DNA of 64,000 bases from an uncultured Bacteroidota bacterium (GCA_903863935.1 CAIPDV010000081.1:1-64000); one strand, 5' to 3'; positions 43,544 through 52,838 are shown, counted from the first letter of the stretch. The notes: generated by a model from the sequence alone, not told the origin. A program made the numbers and translations.

Positions 43544-44056
43544 TTAATGCCTTTGTTTAGAAGAGCCGCTTATGTTAAACGGTAACATAATATTAAGCGA
43601 TAGGCGGTATTTATAAACATCATCAAAGCTACCTGTGGAGATACATTTATTGTAGCCTAGCACCACACTGATGAACCCAGCCAAAGTAAGCCCTGCTTCA
43701 GGAGTAAAATAGAATTTTTTCATTCTGTCTTCCATAAACCAGGCAATATTGCCGCGCAGACAAATAAATGCAAGTTCAAATTCGGTTGAAAACTCCGGTG
43801 CCCATACTTTGTGCTGGAAATTGAAATTAAATTCTGCCCCTAATTTTGAATAGGCAAGCATGGTAAGCCATGGCCGATGGCTTTCGAAGTGTATAGGATA
43901 AACATGGCCAAGGTCTAATTGCCCGTAAAATGGCTTTTGAACCGTTGCCGTAACAAATGGTATAATAATAAACTTGTGGCCTTTCACTCTGACATTGCCT
44001 CCACCAAAGGCAAATAAGGAATTCAGTAAAAAAAGCGAAATCAATAACCTTTTCAT
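43544..44056 (-). CDS. Secreted beta-barrel-like hypothetical protein
   Basis: A 170-residue protein with signal peptide MKRLLISLFLLNSLFAFGGG and alternating strands (KFIIIPFVTATVQKPFYGQL, KLGAEFNFNFQHKVW, FTPEAGLTLAGFISVVLGYN, YRLSLNIMLPF). The pattern and exported N-terminus suggest a small outer-membrane beta-barrel, though no family is recognised. It is the last gene of a minus-strand run with the FUSC gene 15 bp upstream. Confidence 0.68.
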   Translation of the reverse strand: MKRLLISLFLLNSLFAFGGGNVRVKGHKFIIIPFVTATVQKPFYGQLDLGHVYPIHFESHRPWLTMLAYSKLGAEFNFNFQHKVWAPEFSTEFELAFICLRGNIAWFMEDRMKKFYFTPEAGLTLAGFISVVLGYNKCISTGSFDDVYKYRLSLNIMLPFNISGSSKQRH

Positions 44057-44071
44057 CCTCCAAAATTACAC

Positions 44072-44572
44072 CTATTCCGTACCCACATTATGGGCATCCT
44101 TCTTTTTTGTACCAACCTTTTCTATTTTGGTAAAGATGAATGTAATGATAAAACCAACGGCACAACCGACAACCACACAGCCAACACGTTGCAGGGCAAC
44201 CCTCCAGTTGTTAGCCATTTGTTCCTGGAAAAGAACAATAATAGTGGCAGCCACAGCGGTACGCATACTCGTTTTTAATTTTAAAAGAGTACCCAGTATT
44301 GTAGTTATACTTACACCGAGACAAAGAAGAATAATATTTGGAAAAGGAAGAAAATATACCATTAGCCCGATAGCTGAACCCAACAAATTTCCTTCAATAC
44401 GGAGATAGGCTAATTTCTGGTCGTTCTCCGGGCTTACAACCAGAACCACCGAAATTACACTCCAGAATAATGGATACTGTGGAAAGGCCTCATACAACCA
44501 GTAACAAATGGCCGCACCAATTGTGCATTTAACTACATAAAGCCATTCCTGTTTTGATATGGACAAATTCAT
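44072..44572 (-). CDS. FUSC family inner-membrane protein
   Basis: A 166-residue protein with about five hydrophobic segments and the FUSC core: VVKCTIGAAICYWLYEAF, SVISVVLVVSPENDQKL, RIEGNLLGSAIGLMVYF and RVGCVVVGCAVGFIITFIF. FUSC proteins include fusaric acid/aromatic-acid efflux components; this short form has only the membrane half. The ATG at 44572 was chosen over an upstream TTG at 44602. It lies in a run of co-directional genes with SpoIIE and ABM genes. Confidence 0.82.
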   Translation of the reverse strand: MNLSISKQEWLYVVKCTIGAAICYWLYEAFPQYPLFWSVISVVLVVSPENDQKLAYLRIEGNLLGSAIGLMVYFLPFPNIILLCLGVSITTILGTLLKLKTSMRTAVAATIIVLFQEQMANNWRVALQRVGCVVVGCAVGFIITFIFTKIEKVGTKKKDAHNVGTE

Positions 44573-44623
44573 GGGTAATTTGTTTTTATCAGAAAGAATC
44601 AATTCTCAACTTTCAATTCAGTT

Positions 44624-45898
44624 TTACCCCTGATGGAAAAGCGGCAATTGCGAGCGTTTCAAAATCCGGATGCATAAAAGAGTTACATCATCCAGATATT
44701 TCTTCCGGCCTTTGTAGGCTGTAAGTGTACTTGATATCTTATCGTTTATTTGCTTCGATGTTAAACCTGAATTGGTAAGGCTAATGAAGAGATCTCTGAG
44801 TTTATCAATGCTGTATTCTTCCTGGTCTTCGTTTTCAAGCTCGGTAATTCCATCGGTATAAGCCAGGAAAGCAGCAGGAGGATTCACCGCAATGATTCCT
44901 TCTTTCAAGAAGGGTATTTCAGGCAGCATGCCCAAAGCCGGTCCCCCTGACTTTAACATGTTAACCGTATTATCCATAAATAAAATAGGAGGGTAATGCC
45001 CTGCATTTACATAATGCAATGTTTGTGTAAGCCGATTGAATTTCGCTATAAAGAAAGTGATGAAGCTTTCACCGCGGGCGGTATCCATTACATTTTTATT
45101 GAGGCGTGTAACCAATTCCGTTAGTGAACTGGTTTGTTCAATTTGTGCATGCAGGCTGGCCTGGAAGTTACTCATCAACAATGCTGCTGCAACACCTTTA
45201 CCTGAAACATCAGCAATACAAAAAGCAAATTCGGTTTCGTTCAACGGAATAAAGTCATAATAGTCTCCGCTTATTTCATGATAGGGCAGGTAATAAGCGG
45301 CTACATCCAGCTCGTCGGTATGCGGTAAAACGGAGGGCACCAAAATTGATTGTATCTCTTTTGCAAGATCCAGTTCATGTTTTAACATGGACTGGTGTAT
45401 GTGCTCTTTTGCCAGTTTTTTATTTTCAATTGCAACCACCAATATATTGGTGAGAGTTTGAATATAGGGGAGGTGCTTGATGGCAGAACCCGCTCCGGTT
45501 AAGCCTTCTCTAAGGTCTCCTATAAAAACATAAGCAAGTGCATCGTCTTTATGATTCACTGGAACCACAATATCCAGATCATATCCTTCGGGCCAGGAGT
45601 TTTTATCTACCTGGGTAATTTCTTTTAAATGCGAGTATCCTTTGGCACGCTCAATTGCAAATTCCATGCTATCGGTAGGGATTCCGTAACTCAGTATGCA
45701 ACGCCAGTAAGAATCATAACTTAGCAACATGAGTCGGCCAATGCTGAGCGTACCTTCAAGTATGGATCGGTAAATACTCAGCAAATCGTCAATAGAGGCA
45801 TTCAGATTAATAGACTTGGTCAGCTCAAATAAAGCATTCAGTTTTTCCTCGGATATATCCGAAGAATGTTTTTCTGAATCTTTATTTTTTTCCACCAT
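44624..45898 (-). CDS. PP2C-type phosphatase (SpoIIE/RsbU) with sensory N-terminus
   Basis: A 424-residue signalling protein. Residues 1-165 look like a GAF-like sensory domain; a linker helix (HELDLAKEIQSILVPSVLP) leads into a SpoIIE/RsbU phosphatase domain with YYDFIPL, ADVSGKGVAAALLMSNFQAS, NAGHYPPILF and FLAYTDGITELEN, which carry the metal-binding Asp residues. In Firmicutes RsbU dephosphorylates an anti-anti-sigma factor. No RsbV/RsbW pair is adjacent here, so the target lies elsewhere or is different. Confidence 0.9.
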   Translation of the reverse strand: MVEKNKDSEKHSSDISEEKLNALFELTKSINLNASIDDLLSIYRSILEGTLSIGRLMLLSYDSYWRCILSYGIPTDSMEFAIERAKGYSHLKEITQVDKNSWPEGYDLDIVVPVNHKDDALAYVFIGDLREGLTGAGSAIKHLPYIQTLTNILVVAIENKKLAKEHIHQSMLKHELDLAKEIQSILVPSVLPHTDELDVAAYYLPYHEISGDYYDFIPLNETEFAFCIADVSGKGVAAALLMSNFQASLHAQIEQTSSLTELVTRLNKNVMDTARGESFITFFIAKFNRLTQTLHYVNAGHYPPILFMDNTVNMLKSGGPALGMLPEIPFLKEGIIAVNPPAAFLAYTDGITELENEDQEEYSIDKLRDLFISLTNSGLTSKQINDKISSTLTAYKGRKKYLDDVTLLCIRILKRSQLPLFHQG

Positions 45899-45918
45899 TG
45901 ATTCCTAATTCCTAATTC

Positions 45919-46209
45919 TCAGATTCCTAATTGTGTAAGACTCCATGCTTCCGGTTTATTACTGAACATCACTTTTGTTTTTGCCCAGGTATCTTTAAAC
46001 AGGTCTGACGAGCGATAGTTCTCCAGATCTTGTTCCGATTTCCATCTGCTATACGTAAAAAATAAATTTTCGTTATCAGCAGTCTGAAGAAGGTCTACAC
46101 CCAAACATCCGTCAAAATTGGCTATTTTATCGCGGGTAACATTGAACAATTCAAGGAAAGTATTAACCTTCTCTTGTTGAAACTCCATCTTTACTATACG
46201 TATCAACAT
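45919..46209 (-). CDS. ABM-domain monooxygenase-like protein
   Basis: A 96-residue dimeric alpha/beta-barrel (antibiotic biosynthesis monooxygenase) domain: MLIRIVKMEF, FLELFNVTRDKIANFDGCLG, FTYSRWKSEQDLENYRSSD and KPEAWSLTQL. Members include quinol or haem oxygenases, and many have unknown substrates. Its last codons and stop are built from a repeated AATTAGGAATC-type sequence that also fills the gap to the SpoIIE-type gene. Confidence 0.88.
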   Translation of the reverse strand: MLIRIVKMEFQQEKVNTFLELFNVTRDKIANFDGCLGVDLLQTADNENLFFTYSRWKSEQDLENYRSSDLFKDTWAKTKVMFSNKPEAWSLTQLGI

Positions 46210-46211
46210 TG

Positions 46212-46293
46212 GTTATAAGTTATGAGTTATAAGTTATGCCCATTAACCCTTGACTCAAATTCGAAATTAACTTATAACTCATAACTTATAACT
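46212..46293. repeat. Dispersed inverted repeat, family C
   Basis: Left arm GTTATAAGTTATGAGTTATA and right arm TAACTTATAACTCATAACTT plus ATAACT, the same words as the 38441-38530 copy, fill the 87-bp gap between the ABM gene start and the aconitase stop. Confidence 0.85.
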
Positions 46294-46296
46294 AGC

Positions 46297-48564
46297 CTAC
46301 GCTTTCACTTGCGACCTGATAATATTAAGTGCACCGCCTGCCTTAAACCATTCTATCTGGTTGTCGTTATAGCTGTGGTTTAATTTTATCGAATCTGTTG
46401 TTCCGTCAGCGTGGTTTAAAACCATTGTCAACTGAACTCCCGGAGTGAAGGTGGTTAAGCCATTAATTTCAATGTTGTCATCCTCGCGAATTTTATCGTA
46501 ATCTGATTTATCGGCAAATGTAACAGCCAGCATACCTTGTTTCTTCAAGTTGGTTTCGTGGATACGGGCGAATGATTTTACTAATATTACACGCACCCCG
46601 AGGAAACGAGGCTCCATGGCAGCATGTTCGCGGGAACTGCCTTCGCCATAGTTTTCATCACCTACAACTACAGTGCTTATATGTGCCGCCTTATAAGCCC
46701 TTTGCACATTCGGAACGGAATCATATTCGCCTGTAAGGGAGTTCTTAACTGAATCGGTTTTACCATTGAAAATATTGAGTGCACCAATAAGCATGTTATT
46801 CGAAATATTATCAAGGTGTCCACGGAACTTGAGCCATGGGCCAGCCATAGAGATATGGTCTGTTGTACATTTGCCTTTTACTTTAATGAGTAAACGCAAG
46901 TTCTTCAAATCAATTCCTTCCCAGGCTGAAAACGGATCGAGTAGTTGCAAGCGTTGTGAATCGGGTGATACCAAAACCTGAACGGTGCTTCCATCTTTTG
47001 CCGGTTCCTGGTAGCCTCTGTCCTTTACATCAAATCCTTTCGATGGTAATTCTTCTCCTTTCGGTTCAGGCAATCTTACTGATTCACCTTTATCGTTGGT
47101 GAGTGAATCCGTTAGCGGATTAAAAGTCAAATCGCCTGCAATAGCAAGCGCAGTAACTATTTCGGGTGAGGAAACAAAAGCATGGGTATTGGGGTTACCA
47201 TCATTCCTCTTGGCAAAGTTGCGGTTGAATGAGGTAATAATAGAGTTCTTCTTTTCAGGGTTGTTGGTATGGCGCGCCCATTGTCCGATACAAGGACCAC
47301 AAGCATTTGCCAATACTACGCCACCCATCTTTTCGAACCATGTAAGGTAGCCATCGCGTTCAACGGTGTAACGTACCTGTTCCGAGCCGGGGGTAACTGT
47401 ATATTCCGATTTGGCTTTCAAGCCGTTTTCAACTGCAAACTTGGCTAAGGATGATGCTCTGCCAATATCTTCATAAGAAGAGTTGGTGCAGGAACCAATC
47501 AGTCCAACTTCCAGTTCTGCAGGCCAGCCGTTATCCTTAACTGCTTGTGCAAATTTAGAGATAGGCCAGGCAAGATCCGGTGTATAAGGGCCATTAACAT
47601 AAGGTTCCAGTTCATCCAGATTGATTTCAATAACCTGATCGAAGTATTTTTCAGGAGAAGCGTAGGCTTCTTTATCTCCGGTTAAATGTTCGGCAACAGC
47701 ATCTGCCATGGCAGCTAAATCAGCACGGTCAGTCGATTTCAGATAATCAGACATCTTCTTATCATACGTAAAGATAGATGTTGTAGCCCCGATTTCCGCA
47801 CCCATGTTACAAATTGTTCCTTTACCAGTGCAGGAGATAGATTCAGCACCCGGGCCGAAATATTCTACAATACGGTCAGTTCCACCTTTTACGGTAAGTA
47901 TTCCGGCTACTTTTAAAATCACATCTTTAGCAGAAGTCCAACCGCTCATCTTTCCGGTGAGTTTTACCCCAATCAATTGCGGGAATTTTAACTCCCAAGG
48001 TAATCCTGCCATTACGTCGCAGGCATCGGCACCGCCAACCCCAATGGCAATCATGCCAAGTCCTCCGGCATTAGGTGTGTGGGAGTCAGTTCCAATCATC
48101 ATCCCTCCGGGAAATGCATAGTTTTCCAGTATTACCTGGTGGATGATACCTGCACCCGGTTTCCAGAAACCGATTCCATATTTATTGGATACAGAGGCCA
48201 GAAAATCATATACTTCTTTGTTCTTTTTATTAGCAGTATCCAAATCCGCTTTAGCACCCATATCAGCCTGGATAAGGTGGTCGCAATGCACCGTGCTCGG
48301 CACAGCTACTTTGCTGCGTCCGGCTTGCATAAATTGCAACAACGCCATTTGAGCGGTCGCATCCTGCATACCAACACGGTCCGGTTGAAAATCAACGTAA
48401 TCAACCCCGCGCTTGCAAGGGCCGGGAGGCAAATTGCCCGATAAGTGAGAATATAATATTTTTTCGGTAAAAGTCATAGGCCTGCCAAGCAATTTGCGAG
48501 CAGATGCAATGCGTTCGGGTAGGTTTTCATAAACCTTCTTAATCATATCAATATCGTATGCCAT
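46297..48564 (-). CDS. Aconitate hydratase
   Basis: A 755-residue aconitase of the mitochondrial-type branch, isomerising citrate to isocitrate in the TCA cycle through a [4Fe-4S] cluster. Cluster ligands are the Cys of [15 protein letters not shown] and the two of [11 protein letters not shown]. Substrate-binding motifs include [13 protein letters not shown] and [14 protein letters not shown], and the C-terminal swivelling domain has [24 protein letters not shown] -7 box lies just upstream on the same strand. Confidence 0.96.
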   Translation of the reverse strand: MAYDIDMIKKVYENLPERIASARKLLGRPMTFTEKILYSHLSGNLPPGPCKRGVDYVDFQPDRVGMQDATAQMALLQFMQAGRSKVAVPSTVHCDHLIQADMGAKADLDTANKKNKEVYDFLASVSNKYGIGFWKPGAGIIHQVILENYAFPGGMMIGTDSHTPNAGGLGMIAIGVGGADACDVMAGLPWELKFPQLIGVKLTGKMSGWTSAKDVILKVAGILTVKGGTDRIVEYFGPGAESISCTGKGTICNMGAEIGATTSIFTYDKKMSDYLKSTDRADLAAMADAVAEHLTGDKEAYASPEKYFDQVIEINLDELEPYVNGPYTPDLAWPISKFAQAVKDNGWPAELEVGLIGSCTNSSYEDIGRASSLAKFAVENGLKAKSEYTVTPGSEQVRYTVERDGYLTWFEKMGGVVLANACGPCIGQWARHTNNPEKKNSIITSFNRNFAKRNDGNPNTHAFVSSPEIVTALAIAGDLTFNPLTDSLTNDKGESVRLPEPKGEELPSKGFDVKDRGYQEPAKDGSTVQVLVSPDSQRLQLLDPFSAWEGIDLKNLRLLIKVKGKCTTDHISMAGPWLKFRGHLDNISNNMLIGALNIFNGKTDSVKNSLTGEYDSVPNVQRAYKAAHISTVVVGDENYGEGSSREHAAMEPRFLGVRVILVKSFARIHETNLKKQGMLAVTFADKSDYDKIREDDNIEINGLTTFTPGVQLTMVLNHADGTTDSIKLNHSYNDNQIEWFKAGGALNIIRSQVKA

Positions 48565-48586
48565 TGGGTTGTGAGTTTTATGGCGA

Positions 48587-48594
48587 CAAAGGTA
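48587..48594 (-). promoter_or_regulatory. -7 box for aconitase
   Basis: On the minus strand it reads TACCTTTG, matching TAnnTTTG, 22 bp before the aconitase ATG. Confidence 0.5.
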
Positions 48595-48614
48595 AGAAAA
48601 AAGGCAGAGATAGG

Positions 48615-48686
48615 AACTATAAACTATGAGATATGAACTGAAAAACCTAGTTTGTTTATAGTTTATAGTTCATAGTTTATAGTTTG
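48615..48686. repeat. Dispersed inverted repeat, family C
   Basis: Left arm AACTATAAACTATGAGATAT and right arm TTTATAGTTTATAGTTCATA plus GTTTATAGTTT, separated by about 25 bases. It lies between the divergent aconitase and GloVer pseudogene starts and may carry regulatory effects on both. Confidence 0.8.
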
Positions 48687-48709
48687 ATAAAATGAATTAT
48701 ATTATTTGT

Positions 48710-48717
48710 TATCTTTG
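48710..48717 (+). promoter_or_regulatory. -7 box for the GloVer pseudogene
   Basis: TATCTTTG matches TAnnTTTG and lies 48 bp before the ATG at 48766. The promoter appears intact although the gene is interrupted. Confidence 0.45.
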
Positions 48718-48765
48718 ATTTGGTTTTCAGGTGAGTTTGGAGGAAAATCCCATAAAATATATTCC

Positions 48766-50112
48766 ATGAAAAAAAAATTACTGGTGTCGGTTTTAGCCCT
48801 TGCTTTTACACTCCTCACGAATGTGTGTGAAGCACAGTACAGTGTCTTATTCAACTTCAATAGCACCTATGGGGAATATCCATGGGGTTCATTAATACAA
48901 TCCGGAAATAAGTTGTACGGGATGACAAACAGTGGAGGGTCATTATCTGCTAACGGAACTGTTTTTTCAATGAATACAAATGGCTCAGGGTATAAAGTAC
49001 TCGAGAATTTAAATGATCTTATTGGTGATGAGCCGTATGGATCATTAATCCTTTCGGGTAATAGGTTGTTCGGAATTACTTATTACGGCGGTGCCAATGG
49101 ATATGGAAATATTTTTTCTATTGATACAAATGGCAACGGTTATAAAGACTTGCATGATTTTAATACATCCGAATATATTTATGGTTCACTGACACTTTCG
49201 GGCAGAAGATTATTCGGAATGGATTATCATGGATTTATATTTTCGCTGGATTCCAATGGCAGTGGATTCAGGCATATTTTAAATTTTACAGGACCGAATG
49301 GTGCTGGACCTTTAGGAGATTTAACTCTTTCAAGTTCTGGCCGTGTATTATATGGAATGACAGGGGCAGGAGGAGCCTTTAACAACGGCTGAATTTTTTC
49401 TATTGATACGGCTGGAAACAGCTATAAAAAAATACTGGATTTTACCGGAGCAAATGGGAGCGATCCGAAAGGGGATGTACTTCTTCTTCAGAACAAATTA
49501 TATGGCATGACGTATTCGGGCGGGGCGAATGACAGTGGTTGCATTTTTTCTATTGATACAAACGGCAACGGCTACAAAAAACTAGTTGATTTTTCTAAAC
49601 GAACCGGTTATTGGCCAAATGCTTCTTTATGTATGTTCGACAGTGTATTGTTAGGTATGACCGAATTCGGCGGAGCGTTGGGGTATGGTGTCATCTTTTC
49701 TGTTGATACGAGTGGCAGTGGATACAATGACATGCATGATTTCGACAGGGTTTATGGGGGGCTACCTACCGGTTCGCTAATCGTTTCGGGAAAAATGCTT
49801 TACGGTATGACCGAGTACTACGGCCAGCATAGCCGCGGAGTGGCATTCCGATATTATACAAATTGTAATTTAATTACCTCGGCAAATGTAGTTTCCATGC
49901 CGCTTTGCAACGGAAACAATACCGGTTCAGCCATTGCAAATCCTAGTGGAGGAACTTTACCATACACTTTTTTATGGTCGCCATCCGGAGGCCTAAAGGG
50001 ACTTTGAATAGTGCTATTCAAAGCCCCCGATGGTGTGTATTACTACATTATAAAATCTACCTGCGGACAAAATACCGATGATAAGAAAGGGTTTGTGCAG
50101 TTGATAAGGTAA
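48766..50112 (+). pseudogene. GloVer repeat gene interrupted by two in-frame TGA codons
   Basis: One frame from ATG 48766 (signal peptide MKKKLLVSVLALAFTLLTNV) to TAA 50110-50112 is broken only by TGA at 49390-49392 and TGA at 50005-50007. There is no indel. At the first TGA the paralogues have Cys (NNGCIFS, DSGCIFS), so TGT/TGC to TGA is likely. The protein would have seven GloVer repeats and a final SprB-like segment (GGTLPYTFLWSPSGG), ending KKGFVQLIR with no recognisable T9SS sorting domain. Other genes here end in TGA, so the code is standard. Nonsense mutation, sequencing error or, less likely, recoding remain possible. Confidence 0.8.
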
Positions 50113-50117
50113 AAGAA

Positions 50118-51752
50118 CTATAAATTTAATGAAAGATCACTCCAGTCAATCCCAAATTGGGAATCTTTATTGTTATATTTTTCCAATAACTTTTTAAATC
50201 TATCTGTATCTTTATATGGTTTATATGCTTTGTCTTCCAATAGTTCTTGCACATTACAACCAAATATTAACGCTAATTCAATAGTTCTGTAAAATTCGTC
50301 ATGATTATCTTTATCTGAATTAATTTCAGCTAATGTCGAGTAAGCATAGCCACTCCTTGGATTTAACTCAAGCGCCTTATATACATTCTTAAAAGCAAGT
50401 TCATATTTTTTTTTCTTCCTATAGGAAACAGCAAGCCAATTATAGGCAGTAGAATTATCTGGGTCTATTTCTAATACTTTTTCGCTATATAGTATTGTAT
50501 TATCATAGTTTCCCAGTTCGTCAGATATTGCTGATAGTCCAAGATACGAGTATCTGTCATTAGGATTAATTTCTAATGCTTTTTCGAAATCGCTTGATGC
50601 TAAAATAAATTTTTTTTGCATACTATAAGTAAATCCCCTATTATAGTATAAATCATAATTTGTATTGTTTAATGTAATCCCGTAGTTGAAATTTGATAAA
50701 GCATTCTCATAATCCCCTTTATTATAGTATGCCTCACCTATTTTCAAATAAAAATTATCATTATCAGGTTGAAGAGAGATAGCTCTATGTAATAATTCAA
50801 TTTTATCATTTGGACTTATTCTTTCCTCGGCTGTTTGAGCAAGTAATTCGGCCTCCTTAATAATATTAAATTTTTCTATTTCCTCAGGACCTAAAATGCC
50901 TAGTGTAAGTTTATTAAATAGTAGAAGATAATCTTCAGCAATAGGTATTTTTTTCTCTTTCCCAAAACCAATTTTTAGTGATTCCTTTACTTCAAGTTCC
51001 CTATCTGAATGGATAAGTAATATTTCATCCTCTTTTTTGAAATTTATTTTTCTCCGTGCATCTTCAACAATCTTTGTTTCTCTAGTTTTTTCAATAGGTT
51101 TCTCGGGATAAGGAATGCGGCTCAATACAAAAATAATTTCAGGCGTTTTATCAAAGAAATTATTTTCAGGGTTAGAAATGCTTTTAATAATATCACGGGC
51201 TCCAAATAGGTTTTCATCATTATTTGCCGCAACAATTACTATTTTATCTGCATAAAGTGACATGGTGATGCCCGATATTTCGGAGATTCCTGTCCGTGAG
51301 TCAACTAATAAGAAATCAGGATCCAATTCCTTGTAGATTTTTTCTTTTAGGTCAAGAAAAAATGGGACTCCTTCACTCTCTTCTTTGTAGAACAGATCAT
51401 TCCAACTTATGGCAGATAGTTTTTTCCAATACTCGGGGCTTGATGTATTTCCGGCAGGAATAAAATGAATATCCGGATTTTTTGAGCTTGTTTTAAAAGT
51501 ATGAACGCAATCCAATATAGTCTTTGGAACCTCTTTGGTTACTACAAAATCGTGGATATAATCTACTATTCCCCTTTTAAATTCAAACGATTTTAATTGT
51601 TGTTGAAATTTAAAATGCAAGCCGGGAGCTTCTAAATCAAAATCAATCATGCAAACCTTCTTGTTGAACTCCGAGAGCCATTTGGCGACGTTTGCCATTG
51701 CAAGTGTTCGTCCAACTCCGCCTTTGTAAGAATAAAATGTTATGGTTCGCAT
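50118..51752 (-). CDS. KGGVGR-motif ParA/MinD-like ATPase with TPR domain
   Basis: A 544-residue protein. The N-terminal half is a SIMIBI ATPase with the deviant P-loop KGGVGRT (residues 10-16), Arg replacing the usual second Lys. It also has switch MIDFDLEAPGLHFKF and VDSRTGISEISGITMSLYAD, plus VLSRIPYPE. From about residue 320 there are five to six TPR repeats (AYYNKGDYENALSNFNYGI, YSMQKKFILASSDFEKALEI, YRKKKKYELAFKNVYKALEL). KGGVGR-variant ATPases are known from predicted bacterial conflict systems. It is the last gene of a three-gene cassette (1-bp overlap upstream), AT-rich compared with its surroundings. Function is not established. Confidence 0.85.
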   Translation of the reverse strand: MRTITFYSYKGGVGRTLAMANVAKWLSEFNKKVCMIDFDLEAPGLHFKFQQQLKSFEFKRGIVDYIHDFVVTKEVPKTILDCVHTFKTSSKNPDIHFIPAGNTSSPEYWKKLSAISWNDLFYKEESEGVPFFLDLKEKIYKELDPDFLLVDSRTGISEISGITMSLYADKIVIVAANNDENLFGARDIIKSISNPENNFFDKTPEIIFVLSRIPYPEKPIEKTRETKIVEDARRKINFKKEDEILLIHSDRELEVKESLKIGFGKEKKIPIAEDYLLLFNKLTLGILGPEEIEKFNIIKEAELLAQTAEERISPNDKIELLHRAISLQPDNDNFYLKIGEAYYNKGDYENALSNFNYGITLNNTNYDLYYNRGFTYSMQKKFILASSDFEKALEINPNDRYSYLGLSAISDELGNYDNTILYSEKVLEIDPDNSTAYNWLAVSYRKKKKYELAFKNVYKALELNPRSGYAYSTLAEINSDKDNHDEFYRTIELALIFGCNVQELLEDKAYKPYKDTDRFKKLLEKYNNKDSQFGIDWSDLSLNL

Positions 51753-52300
51753 TATACTGTAAGTAGCTGTTCGCGGTTAACTATCTTCCTTCGGCCTTGC
51801 ATCATTTGCTTGTATTGGGCAATTGGAATATTGAATTTATCCTGCCATTTTTTTGCGAGTATCTCACCCTTTTTTAATTCTAATTTCTGAATGAATACCT
51901 TAATTTTATCAAGATGCGGAGATTCTTCATCATCATGCAAGACGTTAGATTTCGGTAAATACTCTGGAGGTATTTCATCTACGTTTAATTGCCGGATGTT
52001 GTGGTAATTCAACTGGCCGTCAATATCCACGGAATATATGTTATCAGTATAACAAGTGGTTATTAATTGATAATGTGAAAGATTTCCGTTCAGATAATGA
52101 TTTAGCTGATCCAAGGTGATTCTGAAAATCAACCAGCGGTTATATCTAGTATCTTTATCAGACCAGTCATACAAATACAAATCTCCACGTTCATTTGAGA
52201 ACAAAGAGAGCAATGGGCCTTCGTAATTAACAAGGTCTCCGACTTTAAAAAAAGTTTTGAAAGGATTGATTTCCAGTAATGTGCCAGGTAATTCTTTCAT
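51752..52300 (-). CDS. Uncharacterised cassette protein, possibly DUF6575-like
   Basis: A 182-residue soluble protein between the ATPase and a small upstream gene, overlapping them by 1 and 4 bp. The first 80 residues are beta-rich with FFKVGDLVNYEGPLLSLFSN, GDLYLYDWSDKDTRYNRWLI and FRITLDQLNHYLNG, a pattern like DUF6575. I recognise that family only tentatively. The C-terminal half has a helix (LDKIKVFIQKLELKKGEILA) and a basic end (QMMQGRRKIVNREQLL). It has no signal peptide and is probably a sensor or adaptor for the ATPase (inference). Confidence 0.7.
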   Translation of the reverse strand: MKELPGTLLEINPFKTFFKVGDLVNYEGPLLSLFSNERGDLYLYDWSDKDTRYNRWLIFRITLDQLNHYLNGNLSHYQLITTCYTDNIYSVDIDGQLNYHNIRQLNVDEIPPEYLPKSNVLHDDEESPHLDKIKVFIQKLELKKGEILAKKWQDKFNIPIAQYKQMMQGRRKIVNREQLLTV

Positions 52301-52722
52301 GGGTTTAATTTTTCAATACGGACAATTTTATTATAAAAATCAGTTCCAATATATTCAAAAAAAGTGAAATGGCCTCTGTTTGACGGTTCTGTTCCCTTAC
52401 CGTCATTCATATCAATCATAATTTCTGAAACGCAATTTGGGAATTCAGGATTCCTGTCATGTAACTTTGTTAAAGCCTTTTTTGCTTTCTCAAGTTCATT
52501 AAACAGTGACAACGCATAGCCAATGCACTTCTTTTCTTCTTCGGCAAAAGTGGAGTCATTTATTCGTTCGGGGGCAATTAATAAAACCGGCTTGAAGTTA
52601 TCGGGGTGAGATGGGTCTTCAAATGTAAACCGGAAAGCATTCACATTTATCTCATTACAAGGAGCAGGAGGGCAGTCATTAAACTGAGCTATCTCTGTAG
52701 AGTACTTGTAGGTTTTAGCCAT
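52297..52722 (-). CDS. Small uncharacterised cassette protein
   Basis: A 141-residue acidic-leaning protein of no recognised family. It has a beta-rich N-terminus (INVNAFRFTFEDPSHPDNFK, PVLLIAPERIND), a central helix (KKCIGYALSLFNELEKAKKA) and a C-terminal domain with SEIMIDMNDGKGTEPSNRGH. There is no signal peptide. It is the first gene of the cassette, directly after a TATATTTG -7 box, and overlaps the next gene by 4 bp as ATGA. The trio is expected to be cotranscribed and translationally coupled. Confidence 0.7.
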   Translation of the reverse strand: MAKTYKYSTEIAQFNDCPPAPCNEINVNAFRFTFEDPSHPDNFKPVLLIAPERINDSTFAEEEKKCIGYALSLFNELEKAKKALTKLHDRNPEFPNCVSEIMIDMNDGKGTEPSNRGHFTFFEYIGTDFYNKIVRIEKLNP

Positions 52723-52732
52723 ATTCAGTAGG

Positions 52733-52740
52733 CAAATATA
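52733..52740 (-). promoter_or_regulatory. -7 box for the KGGVGR cassette
   Basis: On the minus strand it reads TATATTTG, matching TAnnTTTG, only 10 bp before the ATG of the first cassette gene, implying a very short leader. The cassette therefore has its own host-type promoter. Confidence 0.45.
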
Positions 52741-52830
52741 ATCATAAATTATAAAATTGTTCTTTAGTAGCCATAATTAAACAAATTAAGCCTAATATAT
52801 CAGAGAGTTAATTGGGTGTCTATTTTTCCT

Positions 52831-52838
52831 TACATTTG
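52831..52838 (+). promoter_or_regulatory. -7 box for kelch/SprB gene 1
   Basis: TACATTTG, 39 bp before the ATG at 52878. The paralogue has the same TACATTTG at 55197-55204, so the promoter was duplicated with the gene. Confidence 0.5.

Noticed and set aside
44624-45898. Complete Rsb-type partner-switching module
   Set aside because: Only the PP2C phosphatase is present; no RsbV- or RsbW-like gene lies beside it.
48766-50112. TGA codons as selenocysteine or a reassigned codon
   Set aside because: No SECIS-like context was recognised, and other genes here, such as gldG and the TrmH-type gene, end with TGA; nonsense mutation or sequence error is simpler.
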